Source: Paenirhizobium daejeonense
Lineage (GTDB): Bacteria; Pseudomonadota; Alphaproteobacteria; Rhizobiales; Rhizobiaceae
Assembly: GCF_014280875.1 (NCBI RefSeq)
Contig: NZ_JACLAL010000003.1
Coordinates: forward strand, 124,001-188,000
Reading direction: 5' to 3'
Length of the DNA stretch: 64,000 nt
Below, one piece after another: positions 16,778 to 24,669 of the stretch. Below the pieces are notes generated by a model. The model saw only the letters and a list, made by a program, of their open reading frames with translations, made no database searches and was not told where the DNA came from. A program made the position numbers and the translations under genes. The stretch's first letter is position 1; each line of letters begins with the position of its first letter.

Positions 16778-17611
16778 ATGATCGTCGATACCCATCTGCA
16801 CCTGATCTACAGGGGACAGCTTTCCTATCCGTGGCTCGCCGGCGTGCCGCCGCTCGATGCCGATTTCACCTATGATACTTACCTGCATGAGGCGCGCCGT
16901 CTCGGGATTTCCGCGACCCTGCATATGGAAGTCGATGTGGCGGAGGGAGATATCGAGGCGGAAACGGCGATGATAGAGCGTCTTGCTGCGACCGATGGAA
17001 GCCAGCTTGCCGGGGCGATTGCTGCCTGCCGGCCCGAATCAGCGGATTTTCCCGCCTATCTGGAGCGGGTGCTCGGCAACCGTTTCGTGCGGGGCTTCCG
17101 TCGCGTGCTGCATGTAATGCCAGACGATTTCTCCGAGGGTGCACTGTTTCGCGAAAACATCCGGCGTCTCTCCGGCACCGGGCTGGTGTTCGATATCTGC
17201 GTCCTGCCGCATCAGCTTGAAAAGGCCGCGGCGCTCGCCGATCTCGCCCCCGACGTTTCCTTCGTGCTCGACCATTGCGGCATACCGGATATCAAGAGCG
17301 GCGGTTTCGATGTTTGGAAGGGGCCAATGGCGGAAATCGCCCGGCGGCCGAATGTGACCGTCAAGCTTTCCGGTCTGCCGGCCTACGGAGCAGAGAACTG
17401 GACGCTGGAAGACCTGAAACCCTATTTCACCCATGTGGCCGAAAACTTCGGTTTCGATCGGATGGTATGGGGCAGCGACTGGCCCGTCTGCACGCTGGGC
17501 GGCGGGCTTTCGACCTGGGTGGGCGCGACCCACGCGCTGCTTTCCGGTGTCAGTCTCGAGGAGAAGGCGCGGGTTCTCTCGCGGAATGCTCTGAAACTGT
17601 GGAGCATCTGA
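16778..17611 (+). CDS. Amidohydrolase-fold lactonase (likely L-fucono-lactonase)
   Basis: TIM-barrel metal hydrolase of 277 residues of the COG3618 type, which includes L-fuconolactonase and L-rhamnonolactonase. Key residues: H6 and H8 in DTHLHL, H166 in LDHCGIP, and D234 in WGSDWP. It would open the lactone made by the sugar dehydrogenase to give L-fuconate for the dehydratase at 5347, which completes the pathway. It lies 74 bases after the IclR gene in the same direction and has its own candidate operator and a palindrome over the ribosome-binding site. A 2-pyrone or other lactone substrate is possible. Confidence 0.87.
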   Translation: MIVDTHLHLIYRGQLSYPWLAGVPPLDADFTYDTYLHEARRLGISATLHMEVDVAEGDIEAETAMIERLAATDGSQLAGAIAACRPESADFPAYLERVLGNRFVRGFRRVLHVMPDDFSEGALFRENIRRLSGTGLVFDICVLPHQLEKAAALADLAPDVSFVLDHCGIPDIKSGGFDVWKGPMAEIARRPNVTVKLSGLPAYGAENWTLEDLKPYFTHVAENFGFDRMVWGSDWPVCTLGGGLSTWVGATHALLSGVSLEEKARVLSRNALKLWSI

Positions 17612-17619
17612 CCCTGTTC

Positions 17620-17634
17620 GGCCGAAAATCGGCC
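17620..17634. terminator. Small hairpin between convergent lactonase and ynfA-type genes
   Basis: GGCCGA (17620-17625) pairs with TCGGCC (17629-17634) around AAA, eight bases after the lactonase stop. It is short and lacks a T-run, so it is only a weak terminator candidate. Confidence 0.3.
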
Positions 17635-17644
17635 AGAAACCTGC

Positions 17645-17995
17645 TCAGGCGGCGCGAGGGGCAAACAGGATGACGGCGGCACCGGCAAGCGCCAGCAGCG
17701 AGCCGGTGACGTCCCAGCGGTCCGGCATCTGCCCTTCGACGAGCCACAGCCACACCAGCGAAGCGAGGATGTAGACGCCGCCATAGGCGGCATAGGCGCG
17801 GCCGGCGGCTTCGCTCGGCACGAGCGTCAGCAGCGAGGCAAAGGCAATGAGAAGGGCCGCGCCCGGCGCCAGCCAGAGGATGGGTTTCGAGAGTTTCAGC
17901 CAGGCCCAGAAGGCAAAGCAGCCGGCAATTTCGCAGAAGGCGGCAGCGGCATAAATGGCGCCGGTGGAAAATATGGGATGCATCAATGTCACCAT
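17645..17995 (-). CDS. YnfA-family small membrane protein
   Basis: A four-helix inner-membrane protein of about 112-124 residues. The family signature is seen in [18 protein letters not shown] and [24 protein letters not shown]. YnfA proteins resemble small multidrug-resistance transporters, but their substrate is not settled. Possible starts are 18019, 17995 and 17983. None has a good ribosome-binding site. The region from 17981 to 18024 is a large inverted repeat that covers all three. It is the last gene after the CoA-transferase and binding-protein genes on the minus strand. Confidence 0.85.
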   Translation of the reverse strand: MVTLMHPIFSTGAIYAAAAFCEIAGCFAFWAWLKLSKPILWLAPGAALLIAFASLLTLVPSEAAGRAYAAYGGVYILASLVWLWLVEGQMPDRWDVTGSLLALAGAAVILFAPRAA

Positions 17996-18024
17996 GAACG
18001 AACCCGTCCATGGTGACATTGATG
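17981..18024 (-). promoter_or_regulatory. 16-bp perfect inverted repeat over the start of the ynfA-type gene
   Basis: CATCAATGTCACCATG (17981-17996) and CATGGTGACATTGATG (18009-18024) are exact complements with 12 bases between. On the minus strand the loop can pair further (G-U, then ACG/CGT) to leave a GGTT tetraloop, so the RNA hairpin has about 20 pairs. It lies 30 bases after the upstream gene stop and contains the start-codon region of ynfA. It could attenuate translation or end the upstream transcript. No T-run follows. Confidence 0.6.
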
Positions 18025-18053
18025 GAGTTGGCGATCCAGAGCGCGGTTCCGCG

Positions 18054-19190
18054 CTATCCCCGGAAACTCTTCACGAAGCCGTCATTCAGTTGCGCAATCG
18101 CCGTGTCGATGGAAATCGCGCCGGTGATGGCATTGTTGACGATATGGGACGCTTCTTCCTGGAACGGCATGTAGCCGTCATGCCGCGGGCGGAGCCATGC
18201 GCCCTCCAGTGTGCGGCGGGTGGCGCGGTAGAAATCGAGCGTGGCGGCATTCGCGCCGTCGTCTTCCCATCCGGCGGCATGGCCGGGCTGGCCACCCGAG
18301 CGCCAGTAACTGTCAGCCTGCACGGGGCCTCCGGCGATCCAGTAGGCGAAATCGATTGCGGCCTGCCGGTTCTGCGAGAATGCCGAAACAGCGATGCCGG
18401 TGCCGCCAAGCGCTGAACCCCTGTACTTGCTGTCTCCAATCAGCGGCATGTCGGCAAAGGCGATGCGAGCCGCGCGGAAACCTTCCAGCGAATAGCTGAC
18501 ATAGCCATAGATGAGTGGAGAGACGGCAACGCGTGAGCTTGTGTCGCCCATAGCGTCGAGCACGGCGATTGGGTCCATCGTCAGGCAGGCCGGATCGATC
18601 AGGCTTGCCAGTTCACGGATCATTTCCAGCGCATTGCTGCCGGTCTCATGGTCTGCAAAGGGTGTCTCCCTGTCGACGGAGCAGGGGCGTCCGAGCTGGC
18701 CGCAAAGGGTGAAGAAGCTCATCAGCGAATGGGGCGGGCGAAGCGGCAGTAGCACGGCGCCCCGGCGGGCCAGATGGAGCACGTCTTCCCATCTGGTTGG
18801 TGGGGCCTCCAGCCGGTCGGGCCGCCATGCAAGCACCTGCGTTGCAGCGTCGACGGGGAAGGCCCATTGATGGCCCTGCCAGTTGTAGCTGGGGAAGGAT
18901 GCGCCGACGGTGCCCGCCGACAATGCTTCGAATTCGCTCTGTCGCTCGGGCTGTTCCAGCGGGGTGAGGCAGTTTTCTGCGGTAATCTGCCCGACATGAG
19001 GGTGATCGATGACGATCAGGTCGTAGCTGCGGGCAAGCTCCTCGACGGGAAAGCTCTCGAAGTCCTGCAGGGAGCGCTTGTCCCACTCGACCGTCACACC
19101 GGCTTTTTCCAGCCAGTCGGCAGAGCAGGCCACCATCGGGTCGTAGCCGCGGGGATGGCTCCAGGTCATGCCTTTCAGGGTGATGGCCAT
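18054..19190 (-). CDS. Solute-binding-protein-like protein without signal peptide
   Basis: A 378-residue protein with the fold of extracellular sugar-binding proteins (family 1). The mature-type sequence begins at once ([20 protein letters not shown], then [20 protein letters not shown]), with no hydrophobic leader and no upstream in-frame extension. Family features later include [21 protein letters not shown] and [22 protein letters not shown]. The start overlaps the CoA-transferase stop (TAATG), so the two are translationally coupled. It may be a cytoplasmic binding or chaperone-like partner of the CoA-transferase, or it may need an unrecognised export route. No permease gene is next to it. 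Confidence 0.82.
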   Translation of the reverse strand: MAITLKGMTWSHPRGYDPMVACSADWLEKAGVTVEWDKRSLQDFESFPVEELARSYDLIVIDHPHVGQITAENCLTPLEQPERQSEFEALSAGTVGASFPSYNWQGHQWAFPVDAATQVLAWRPDRLEAPPTRWEDVLHLARRGAVLLPLRPPHSLMSFFTLCGQLGRPCSVDRETPFADHETGSNALEMIRELASLIDPACLTMDPIAVLDAMGDTSSRVAVSPLIYGYVSYSLEGFRAARIAFADMPLIGDSKYRGSALGGTGIAVSAFSQNRQAAIDFAYWIAGGPVQADSYWRSGGQPGHAAGWEDDGANAATLDFYRATRRTLEGAWLRPRHDGYMPFQEEASHIVNNAITGAISIDTAIAQLNDGFVKSFRG

Positions 19191-20347
19191 TACGCGAACT
19201 CCGCCCTGATCTTTGCCGTGTGTTCTCCAACCAGCGGCGCGGCGCGCCCGCCATAGGGCCGCTTGCCATCGACACGAACGGGGCAGCGGGTGGTGCCGAT
19301 CGCGACATCATCCTCGCGGGTGACCGTCTGCAGCATGTCGAGCAGACGGAAGCCTTCACTCTCCAGCAGTTCCGGCCATTCCATGACCTTCGAGCACCAG
19401 ATGTCGGCAGGCTCCAGAATGGCGAGCCAGTGCTCGACAGTCTCGGACGCGATGCAGTCGGCGATGATCTTCTTGATCTCGTCGCGGCGGGTGAACCACG
19501 ATTTCGGCTCGTCGCGGAAGGGAGCCAAGGCGTCGATGCCTAGAAGATCCTGCAGGCGGCCGATCGGGGTCATGGCGATGGCGAGATAGCCATCCTTGGC
19601 CGGATAGACGCCGTAGGGCGCGGAGAGATAGGCATTGGCGTTGCGGAAGGACGCGCGCTTCGGAAGGCGGCGTCCGTCGTTCAGGTGCGTGGTCAGAAGC
19701 TCGAATTGCAGGTCGACAAGGCTTTCCAGCAGGCTGGTCTGCACATGCGCGCCCTTGCCGGAGACGCCGCGGCGCACGAGCGCGGCGAGGATGGCCTGGC
19801 AGGTGTTGGCGCCGGCCAGCATGTCGGCGATGGAGAGGCCAAGCGGCACGGGTCCCTGGTTCTCGTCGCCGTTCAGCCACATCACGCCGGAGCGGGCCTG
19901 CGCCAGCAGGTCCTGACCGGGGCGCATGACCCATGGTCCCTCTTCGCCATAGCCGCTGATCGAGGCGTAGACGATCTTCGGGTTGATGGCCTTCACCGCT
20001 TCGTAATCTAGCCCGAGGCGCTCGATCACGCCGGGGCGAAAGTTCTGTATCATCACGTCCGCGCTACCCAGCAGCTTGCGCAGGAAAGCGAGATCTTCAG
20101 GGTTCTTCAGGTCGATGCCGAGGCTTTCCTTGCCGCGGTTGATGGCGTGGAACAGCGTGGAGTCGCCGCCGACCTCTGTATCCGAGAGGTAGAGGCGACG
20201 GGAAAGGTCGCCGCCGTCAGGCCGTTCGATCTTGATGACGCGTGCGCCGAGGTCGAGCAGGCGGAGCGAGCAGTAAGGCCCCGACAGGAACTGGCTCATA
20301 TCGATCACGGTCAGCCCCGCAAGCAGCGGACCCGCTTCATCCTGCAT
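19190..20347 (-). CDS. CaiB/BaiF-type CoA-transferase family III
   Basis: Transfers CoA between carboxylic acids. The 385 residues show the family III pattern: LAGLTVIDMSQFLSGPYCSLRLLD start, VIKIERPDGGD, FHAINRGKESLGIDLKN, and the catalytic aspartate D175 in LSIADMLAG. The substrate is unknown. It could activate a sugar-derived or dicarboxylic acid. A MaoC hydratase gene 11 kb away (8285) is a common functional partner of such enzymes. The gene has a clear promoter upstream and a strong ribosome-binding site (GGGAGGAGA). Its stop overlaps the start of the leaderless binding protein. Confidence 0.9.
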   Translation of the reverse strand: MQDEAGPLLAGLTVIDMSQFLSGPYCSLRLLDLGARVIKIERPDGGDLSRRLYLSDTEVGGDSTLFHAINRGKESLGIDLKNPEDLAFLRKLLGSADVMIQNFRPGVIERLGLDYEAVKAINPKIVYASISGYGEEGPWVMRPGQDLLAQARSGVMWLNGDENQGPVPLGLSIADMLAGANTCQAILAALVRRGVSGKGAHVQTSLLESLVDLQFELLTTHLNDGRRLPKRASFRNANAYLSAPYGVYPAKDGYLAIAMTPIGRLQDLLGIDALAPFRDEPKSWFTRRDEIKKIIADCIASETVEHWLAILEPADIWCSKVMEWPELLESEGFRLLDMLQTVTREDDVAIGTTRCPVRVDGKRPYGGRAAPLVGEHTAKIRAEFA

Positions 20348-20418
20348 GTCAATCTCCTCCCAAGATGTCGGCCGGAACGCCGACGGCAGATGCTGGAATG
20401 GCGAGTTTGCATTCGCCG

Positions 20419-20436
20419 AAATTCTTATTTGAATTT
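20419..20436. promoter_or_regulatory. Palindromic operator candidate of the CoA-transferase gene
   Basis: AAATTCTTATTTGAATTT has perfect 6-base arms (AAATTC/GAATTT). It lies directly downstream of the -10 box of the CoA-transferase promoter, where a bound repressor would block transcription. It resembles the site at 16711-16728 and, in its arms only, the palindrome at 45004-45021. Confidence 0.5.
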
Positions 20437-20464
20437 ATCTTTCACATATGGGTATTTCTTGCAA
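20436..20464 (-). promoter_or_regulatory. Promoter of the CoA-transferase gene
   Basis: On the minus strand TTGCAA (20459-20464) and AAGATA (20436-20441) are separated by exactly 17 bases. The candidate operator at 20419-20436 covers the expected transcription start. The rest of the 212-base spacer (20348-20559) shows no gene. Confidence 0.5.
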
Positions 20465-20559
20465 GCCTGATTTTCCTCAATCCATTGTCAGCGCGCGCGG
20501 AAGCATAGCCGCGGCTGTTACGCCGGGGATCATGTCCGGAACGAAGATGTCCTGAGGGG

Positions 20560-21222
20560 TCAGGCTGCTGACTGGGCGATCAGTTTTTTCAGATAGGCCT
20601 GGGTGGTGAAGATCAATGCTTCGACGCTTTCCGAGGCAACGGCGGCGTCACCGAGCGCGAAGTTCTGCAGGATAAGTCCGTCGATGCCGATCAGCATGAA
20701 GCGGGTGACGGCGTTGGCGATACGGGTCCGTTCGGGCTCCGGGATGTCGCTGTCGCGGAACACGAACTGGCTGTAGAAATCGATGTAGGTGTTGTACTGC
20801 TTGGCCGCCAGCCATTCCGAGCCCTTGGTGCGCAGGGCATAGATCGTCAGCTCGATCTGGGAAATTTCGCGGTTGGGGTTCTCGCCGATATAGCGCCAGA
20901 TCAGCCGGATAAGCTGGGCGATGCGGTCGTCCATGTCGGCGCTGTTCACTGAGCTGGTGTAGCGCGTGCTCATGTCTGTGACGAGGTCTTCAAGGACCGC
21001 CAGCATCAGGCTTTCCTTGCTGTCGAAATAGTAGTGCAGCGTGGCCAGCTGCACACCGGCCCGCGCGGCGATCTTGCGCGTGGTCAGCGATTCCATGCCC
21101 TCGCTTTCCACCGCCTCGATCGCGCCCCTGATGATGCGCGCCCGGGTTTCTATCCCCTTTTTCGTCGCGCCGGGGCTCCTTGCCGCGGGAGCTCCGGCCG
21201 ATTGTCTGCTGTCTTCGTTCAT
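20560..21222 (-). CDS. TetR/AcrR-family transcriptional regulator
   Basis: A 220-residue regulator. The N-terminal helix-turn-helix is typical (GIETRARIIRGAIEAVESEG, then SLTTRKIAARAGVQLATLHYYFDSKESLMLAVLEDL). The C-terminal ligand domain is not diagnostic. It starts 7 bases after the amidohydrolase stop and is the last gene of the long minus-strand unit beginning at 29819. It could therefore act as a feedback regulator of that unit. Its operator is not evident. Confidence 0.9.
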   Translation of the reverse strand: MNEDSRQSAGAPAARSPGATKKGIETRARIIRGAIEAVESEGMESLTTRKIAARAGVQLATLHYYFDSKESLMLAVLEDLVTDMSTRYTSSVNSADMDDRIAQLIRLIWRYIGENPNREISQIELTIYALRTKGSEWLAAKQYNTYIDFYSQFVFRDSDIPEPERTRIANAVTRFMLIGIDGLILQNFALGDAAVASESVEALIFTTQAYLKKLIAQSAA

Positions 21223-21229
21223 TGCGTAA

Positions 21230-22903
21230 TCAGGGTGCCTCGTAGGTGATGCGGCCGTCGCAAATCGTCGCCACCGGCTTGAGGGCTGCGATTTCCGTGG
21301 CCGGGCATGCTTCGATATCGCCGGAAAGGACGACGATATCGGCGAGGAAGTCTTCTTTCAACTTTCCCTTTCTGTCTTCCATGAATTCTACCCATGCGCT
21401 TGTGCGGGTGTAGGCGGCAAGGGTGTCCATCAGGGAAAGACGATGGTCGGGCATGTCGTCGGCCCAAGGCTTGCGAGTCATGGCGTCGCCGATGCAGCTC
21501 AGCGGTGCTAGCGGCGAGACGGGCCAGTCGGTGGCGAAGACGATCTTCGCGCCGGCCTCGACCAGCGTCTTCCAGGCGAAGGCGAAGGGCCAGCGTTCGC
21601 GGCCGATATAGGTGAGGTAAGGTTCAAGCGGCAGCCCGGCCGAGCCCGGCGGATGGGGCGGCTGCATCGAGGCGACGGTGCCCAGTTTTGCAAAACGCGG
21701 GACATCGTCGGGATGCACGACCTCGATGTGTTCGATGCGGTTGCGGCTGTCGCGCTTGCCGTTCGCTTCGATGGCTGCTTCGTAACCGTCCAGCACCATG
21801 CGGACCGCGCCGTCGCCGATGGCGTGTACGGTGACCGGAAGCCCAAGCCTGTCGGCCTCGACCGCGATGGAATTGAAATGCTCGGCAGAAAACAGCGGCT
21901 CGCCCTTCCAGCCGGGCTTGTGGCTGTAATCATCGACGAAGACGGCGGTTTCACCCTCGGTAACGCCATCCATGAACATCTTGACGAAGTTGCAGCGAAG
22001 CTTGTCGGTGTCGAAGCGCGCACGCCATGCGGCCGCTTTCTCCTCGATGGCAGAGAGCGGCATGAAGTTCTTCATGTGGAAAGGCATGCGTGCTCGAACT
22101 GGAAGCCCTTCCGTATCCTCGATCTCCTGCAGCATTTCGAGCTGGTAGAGGTTGCCGTCCATGTTTTGGAACGAGGTGATGCCGAGAGAGGCGCAATAGG
22201 CGAGGCCGCGCTTGATGACCGCGATGTCGGTCGCTCTCTGCTCGGGCGTAACATGGGCGGGGTCGCCTCCGGTCGCGCCGCCGAGCATTTCGCGCCCGCC
22301 CGTTTCGCTGAGTGCCATGACCGGACCGAAGGCGTTGCCCTCGCGCAGCTCGCCGGCGGCTAAACCATCCTCGCCCATGACGATCTCGTTGCCGACGCCG
22401 ACATCGCGGCCTTGCAGGATGCCTGCCTTTTCCAGTGCAATCGTGTTGGCCCATGCGGTGTGGCGGTCCGGCGCCATCATCACGAAGGGGCGATCGGCAA
22501 TAATCGCATCCAGATGATGTCGAGTGACGCGTTCTTCTTCCGACAGGATGGTGTAGTCGGCATAAAGACCTTCCAGCAGGGGCTTGTCGGGGTTGGCGGC
22601 AGCGTAGGCAAGGACGGATGCCTTCAGCGCTTCGAAACCCTTTACACCCATCAACGAAAGCTGGCCGAGGCCGACCGAACCGCCGAAGATATGCATGTGA
22701 GCTTCGTTGAAACCGGGCAGGACGGTTGCGCCACCGGCGTCGATGATCCGCGCGCCGGCCTTTGCGAGAGGCAGGATTTCGGCATTGCCGCCAACGGCCA
22801 GGATCCTGTTTCCTGCAATGGCAATGGCTTCGGCCCGAGGGCTTTCATCATCCATGGTAAGGATGCGGGCGTTGTGAACGATGAGGTCGGCGGTTGCGGT
22901 CAT
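21230..22903 (-). CDS. Amidohydrolase family protein, YtcJ/AepA type (copy 1)
   Basis: Metal-dependent hydrolase of 557 residues (Amidohydro_3 type). It has the beta-sandwich start ADLIVHNARILTMDD, H69-x-H71 in FNEAHMH, a barrel lysine region CNFVKMFMDG, histidines in VTVHAIGD and NRIEHIEVVHP, and the aspartate in FATDWPVSP. These enzymes cleave C-N bonds of amides, N-acyl compounds or cyclic amides. It is a close paralogue, of the same length, of the protein from 22974-24647, so the pair arose by tandem duplication. There is no signal peptide, so it acts in the cytoplasm on imported material. Confidence 0.9.
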   Translation of the reverse strand: MTATADLIVHNARILTMDDESPRAEAIAIAGNRILAVGGNAEILPLAKAGARIIDAGGATVLPGFNEAHMHIFGGSVGLGQLSLMGVKGFEALKASVLAYAAANPDKPLLEGLYADYTILSEEERVTRHHLDAIIADRPFVMMAPDRHTAWANTIALEKAGILQGRDVGVGNEIVMGEDGLAAGELREGNAFGPVMALSETGGREMLGGATGGDPAHVTPEQRATDIAVIKRGLAYCASLGITSFQNMDGNLYQLEMLQEIEDTEGLPVRARMPFHMKNFMPLSAIEEKAAAWRARFDTDKLRCNFVKMFMDGVTEGETAVFVDDYSHKPGWKGEPLFSAEHFNSIAVEADRLGLPVTVHAIGDGAVRMVLDGYEAAIEANGKRDSRNRIEHIEVVHPDDVPRFAKLGTVASMQPPHPPGSAGLPLEPYLTYIGRERWPFAFAWKTLVEAGAKIVFATDWPVSPLAPLSCIGDAMTRKPWADDMPDHRLSLMDTLAAYTRTSAWVEFMEDRKGKLKEDFLADIVVLSGDIEACPATEIAALKPVATICDGRITYEAP

Positions 22904-22973
22904 GGTGGCTTGTCCGTTGAAATGGCCGGTCGTGGCAGATCTTGCCGCCCGATTGACGGACGGCAGAAGCCGG

Positions 22974-24647
22974 TCAGGCCGCTTGATAGGTGATGCGCCC
23001 GTCGCAGATCGTGGTCAGCGCGCGAACGGTTGTCATGATCTCGTCGGCCGGCACGCTTTCGATATCGTGGGAAAGGATGACCACGTCAGCGAGGAAGCCG
23101 GGCTTCAGCTTGCCCTTGCGGTCTTCCGCAAATTCCACCCAGGCTCCGATGGAGGTGTAAGCCTCGAGCGATTCCTCGAGCGTAAAGCGCTGATCGGGAA
23201 GGCCGTCCTTCCACGGCTTGCGGGTAAGCGCATCCTGAATGCACTGGAAGGGAGAAACCGGCGAGACCGGCCAGTCGGATGCGAAGACGACAGGAGCGCC
23301 GGCGTCCTTCATCGTCCGCCATGCATAGGCATAGGCCCAGCGATCCTCGCCGATCTTTGCCGTGGTGGGTTCTGCCGGGAAACAGGTGCCGCCCGGATAA
23401 TGTACCGGCTGCATTGAGGCGACGATGCCGAGTTCCTTGAAGCGCGGGATATCGTCGGGATGGATCACCTCGATATGCTCGATACGATGGCGGAGGTCCT
23501 GCTTGCCGTTTGCCTTGACGGCCGCCTCGAAGCCGTCGAGCGTCTGGCGGATCGCGGCGCTGCCGATAGCGTGGACGGCGATCTGCAGGCCCAGCCCGTC
23601 AGCCTTGATGGCGATGGTATCGAAGGCCTCAGGCGTGAACAGCGGCTCGTAGGTATAACCCGGTCGGTCGCCATAACCGTCGAGCATATAGGCGGTATGA
23701 CTGTCGAGAACGCCGTCCATGAAGACCTTGACGAAATCGCCGCGCAGCATGTCGGTGGCGAATTCCTTCTTCCATTCGGCGGCGTTGTCCAGAACGGACA
23801 CGTCCATGAAGTTCCTGATGTGGAACGGAATGCGGACACGGACCGGCAATTCTCCCGATTGTTCCAGGTCGCGCATGATGCGCAGCTGGTAATGGTTTCC
23901 GTCGAAGTTCTGGATCGAGGTGATGCCCCAGGTCGCGCAATATTCGAGACCGGTCTTCAGGATAGCGCGGTCAAGCGCATATTGTTCGGGAGTGACGTTT
24001 TCCGGGTCGAGACCGGACACCATGCCGAATTCCTCGCGGCCGCCGGTGGAGGAGAGCGCCACCACAGGGCCAAAGGCATTGCCCTCGCGCAGTTCGCCGC
24101 TCGCAAGTCCATCCTCGCCCATCACCACTTCATTGCCAACGCCGACGTCCTTGCCGTGCAACAGGCCGGCCTTCTCCAGCGCCGGGGTGTTGGCCCAGGC
24201 GGTGTGGTGATCGGGTGCGAACATCATGAACGAGCGGTCGGGGATAATGGCGTCGAGATGATGGCGGGTGACCGGCTGGTTGAGGCCGATGATCGAATAG
24301 TCGGCGGAAAAGCCCATCAGCAGGGGCTCATCGGGATTGGCGGCGGCGTATTCCAGCATGGCGGCCTTCAGCGCCTCGAAGCCCTCGACGCCGTGCAGGT
24401 TGAGTTGGCGCAGCGAGACGGAGCCGGGGAAGATGTGCATGTGCGCTTCGTTGAAGCCTGGCATCACCGTTGCTCCGCCGGCATCGACGATTTTCGTCGA
24501 TGCGGTGGCAAGCGCTTCGATTTCCGAAGCGGTGCCGACGGCGAGAACCTTGTTGCCAGAAAGCGCGATGGCTTCCGCCTTCGGCTTGTCGCCGTCCATG
24601 GTCAGGACCCTGGCGTTCTTGATGATGATATCTGCGGTTTTAGTCAT
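22974..24647 (-). CDS. Amidohydrolase family protein, YtcJ/AepA type (copy 2)
   Basis: Also 557 residues, with the same blocks as copy 1: FNEAHMHIFPGSVSLRQLNL, GDFVKVFMDGVLDSHTAYML, IAVHAIGSAAIRQTLDGFEA, HRIEHIEVIHPDDIPRF, FASDWPVSPVSPFQCIQDAL. Differences cluster around the pocket loops (for example DSHTAYMLDGYGDRPGY against EGETAVFVDDYSHKPGW), which suggests related but distinct substrates. ATG 24647 (MTKTADIIIKNARVLTMDGD) matches the start of copy 1. An extension to 24683 overlaps the serine hydrolase gene and is unlikely. It follows that gene after 22 bases. Confidence 0.9.
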   Translation of the reverse strand: MTKTADIIIKNARVLTMDGDKPKAEAIALSGNKVLAVGTASEIEALATASTKIVDAGGATVMPGFNEAHMHIFPGSVSLRQLNLHGVEGFEALKAAMLEYAAANPDEPLLMGFSADYSIIGLNQPVTRHHLDAIIPDRSFMMFAPDHHTAWANTPALEKAGLLHGKDVGVGNEVVMGEDGLASGELREGNAFGPVVALSSTGGREEFGMVSGLDPENVTPEQYALDRAILKTGLEYCATWGITSIQNFDGNHYQLRIMRDLEQSGELPVRVRIPFHIRNFMDVSVLDNAAEWKKEFATDMLRGDFVKVFMDGVLDSHTAYMLDGYGDRPGYTYEPLFTPEAFDTIAIKADGLGLQIAVHAIGSAAIRQTLDGFEAAVKANGKQDLRHRIEHIEVIHPDDIPRFKELGIVASMQPVHYPGGTCFPAEPTTAKIGEDRWAYAYAWRTMKDAGAPVVFASDWPVSPVSPFQCIQDALTRKPWKDGLPDQRFTLEESLEAYTSIGAWVEFAEDRKGKLKPGFLADVVILSHDIESVPADEIMTTVRALTTICDGRITYQAA

Positions 24648-24669
24648 GTCTTTTATCCGGATTGAGGCT

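Noticed and set aside
17981..18024. A guanidine-type riboswitch for the YnfA transporter
   Set aside because: Guanidine-II riboswitches have two short hairpins with ACGR loops. Here there is one long stem with a GGTT loop, so the resemblance is only that a small transporter follows.
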